NCBI GenBank assembly: GCA_023390155.1
Contig: JAEWDJ010000481.1
Span: 1 to 5,869 of the forward strand
DNA length: 5,869 nucleotides
Reading direction: 5' to 3'
Origin: Actinomycetes bacterium
GTDB lineage: Bacteria; Actinomycetota; Actinomycetes; Actinomycetales; Microbacteriaceae
The notes beneath the pieces were generated by a model that did not search any database, was not told the DNA's origin, and saw nothing but the letters and a program-made list of their open reading frames with translations. Of this stretch, positions 5,321-5,869 are shown in pieces; the first letter of the stretch is position 1, and the number at the start of each line of letters is the position of its first letter. The translations under genes and the position numbers were made by a program.

Positions 5321-5869
5321 AGCGGCCGGAACCAGTCGCGGAAGGCCGGCGAGTCGTCGCGCAGGCTCGCGCTCACGACGACGGTGTGCGGCCCCACGAT
5401 CCAGGCGCCCGAGCTCGACAGCGGGAGCACGTCGATGTCGAGGCGGAAGTACCCCGCCTGCCGCCGCAGCTCGTGCTCGCGCTCGCGCACGACGTCGACG
5501 ATGTCGGCCGCCCGCCGGGCGTGGTTCAGGAGGCTCGCCTGCACGTACTCGGCGTGCCGCTCGTGCGCCCAGCTCGCCGCGGCATCGTAGTGCTCGATCA
5601 CGACGTCCTGCAGGTCGATCGCCCGGTCGAAGACCTCGAAATGCGGCGGGTGCAGCATGCCGCCCGCCGGGCGCCGTTCGCGGTCGACGGCCACGTCGAA
5701 CCACGCCCGCCACTGCTCCGCGAGCGTGCTCGGACCGGGTTCCGTCGTGTCCCGTGGGCCGTGGTGGGGTCGCGCGGCCGGCAGCACCGGGTGCGCGCCG
5801 GTGTTCGCGCGCAGCACGGGGACGAGCGCCGGCGTCAGGCGCGGCAGCGCGGGCTCCCCCGCCCCGCCC
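5302..5869 (-). CDS. Unidentified protein, probably partial at right edge
   Basis: I do not recognise this gene. The reading frame ends with TGA at 5304-5302 and remains open to the right edge of the window (189 codons), so the true start may lie outside. The first in-window start that can be proposed is a GTG at 5817, giving 171 aa. The first ~30 residues are rich in Pro, Ala and Gly and look like a linker. From about residue 32 of that version the sequence becomes a regular mix: an aromatic-rich segment AEQWRAWFDVAVD (33-45), a helical acidic/His-containing region (60-100), a charged helix VVREREHELRRQAG, then beta-like strands FRLDIDVLPL and GAWIVGPHTVVVSAS, ending in FRDWFRPLVSALV. No signal peptide, membrane segment or catalytic signature is seen. 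Codon usage matches its neighbours, supporting a real gene. It converges on the aldo/keto reductase gene and shares the inverted repeat between them. Confidence 0.7.
   Translation of the reverse strand, partial: GGAGEPALPRLTPALVPVLRANTGAHPVLPAARPHHGPRDTTEPGPSTLAEQWRAWFDVAVDRERRPAGGMLHPPHFEVFDRAIDLQDVVIEHYDAAASWAHERHAEYVQASLLNHARRAADIVDVVREREHELRRQAGYFRLDIDVLPLSSSGAWIVGPHTVVVSASLRDDSPAFRDWFRPLVSALV

Noticed and set aside
3491..5713. Very long open frame on the minus strand antisense to the reductase and in another frame of dinB.
   Set aside because: Long stop-free antisense frames are expected at this GC content. The translation is Arg/Gly/Ala-rich without domain motifs, and it overlaps two well-supported genes.
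1..5869. CRISPR array, insertion sequence, tRNA or rRNA genes.
   Set aside because: No regularly spaced repeats, transposase motifs, terminal inverted repeats or tRNA-like cloverleaf were noticed. This is by eye only; dedicated scans were not possible.

Overview
The window looks like chromosomal DNA of a high-GC actinobacterium, most likely a Microbacteriaceae relative (Leifsonia-like). This rests on the very high GC, the GC-rich third codon positions, frequent GTG starts, the overall feel of the proteins and the TANNNT-type -10 elements. The family-level placement is an inference. The window is almost fully coding: seven protein genes in alternating orientation, two of them cut by the window edges. 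No tRNA, rRNA, mobile element or CRISPR array was seen.

Left part (1-1550, minus strand): a thiamine-precursor uptake module. A TPP riboswitch precedes a YkoE-type ECF substrate-binding membrane protein. Directly behind it, apparently in 4-nt overlap, comes an ECF ATPase (YkoD/EcfA type) that runs off the left edge. The riboswitch leader contains a hairpin whose 3' arm covers part of the ykoE ribosome binding site. A competing pairing with the 5' end of the aptamer suggests control at translation initiation.

Middle (1574-2926): a small GerW/YtfJ-family protein with a C-terminal hydrophobic segment (minus) lies divergent to an endonuclease/exonuclease/phosphatase (EEP) family protein with three predicted N-terminal membrane segments (plus).

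Right part (2944-5869): the Y-family DNA polymerase IV gene dinB (minus) converges on the EEP gene and diverges from an aldo/keto reductase (plus). The reductase converges on an unrecognised protein gene (minus) that appears to enter from beyond the right edge. Apart from the thiamine module the genes do not form an evident pathway and look like ordinary chromosomal neighbours.

Points worth a second look are the architecture of the TPP-riboswitch expression platform, the absence of any ATG/GTG/TTG near the expected start of the ATPase (a CTG sits exactly at the overlap), -10-like hexamers placed 6-7 nt before three start codons (possible leaderless mRNAs), and a 13-bp direct repeat carrying the stop codons of the two convergent genes. 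I found no convincing evidence of a wholly new system.
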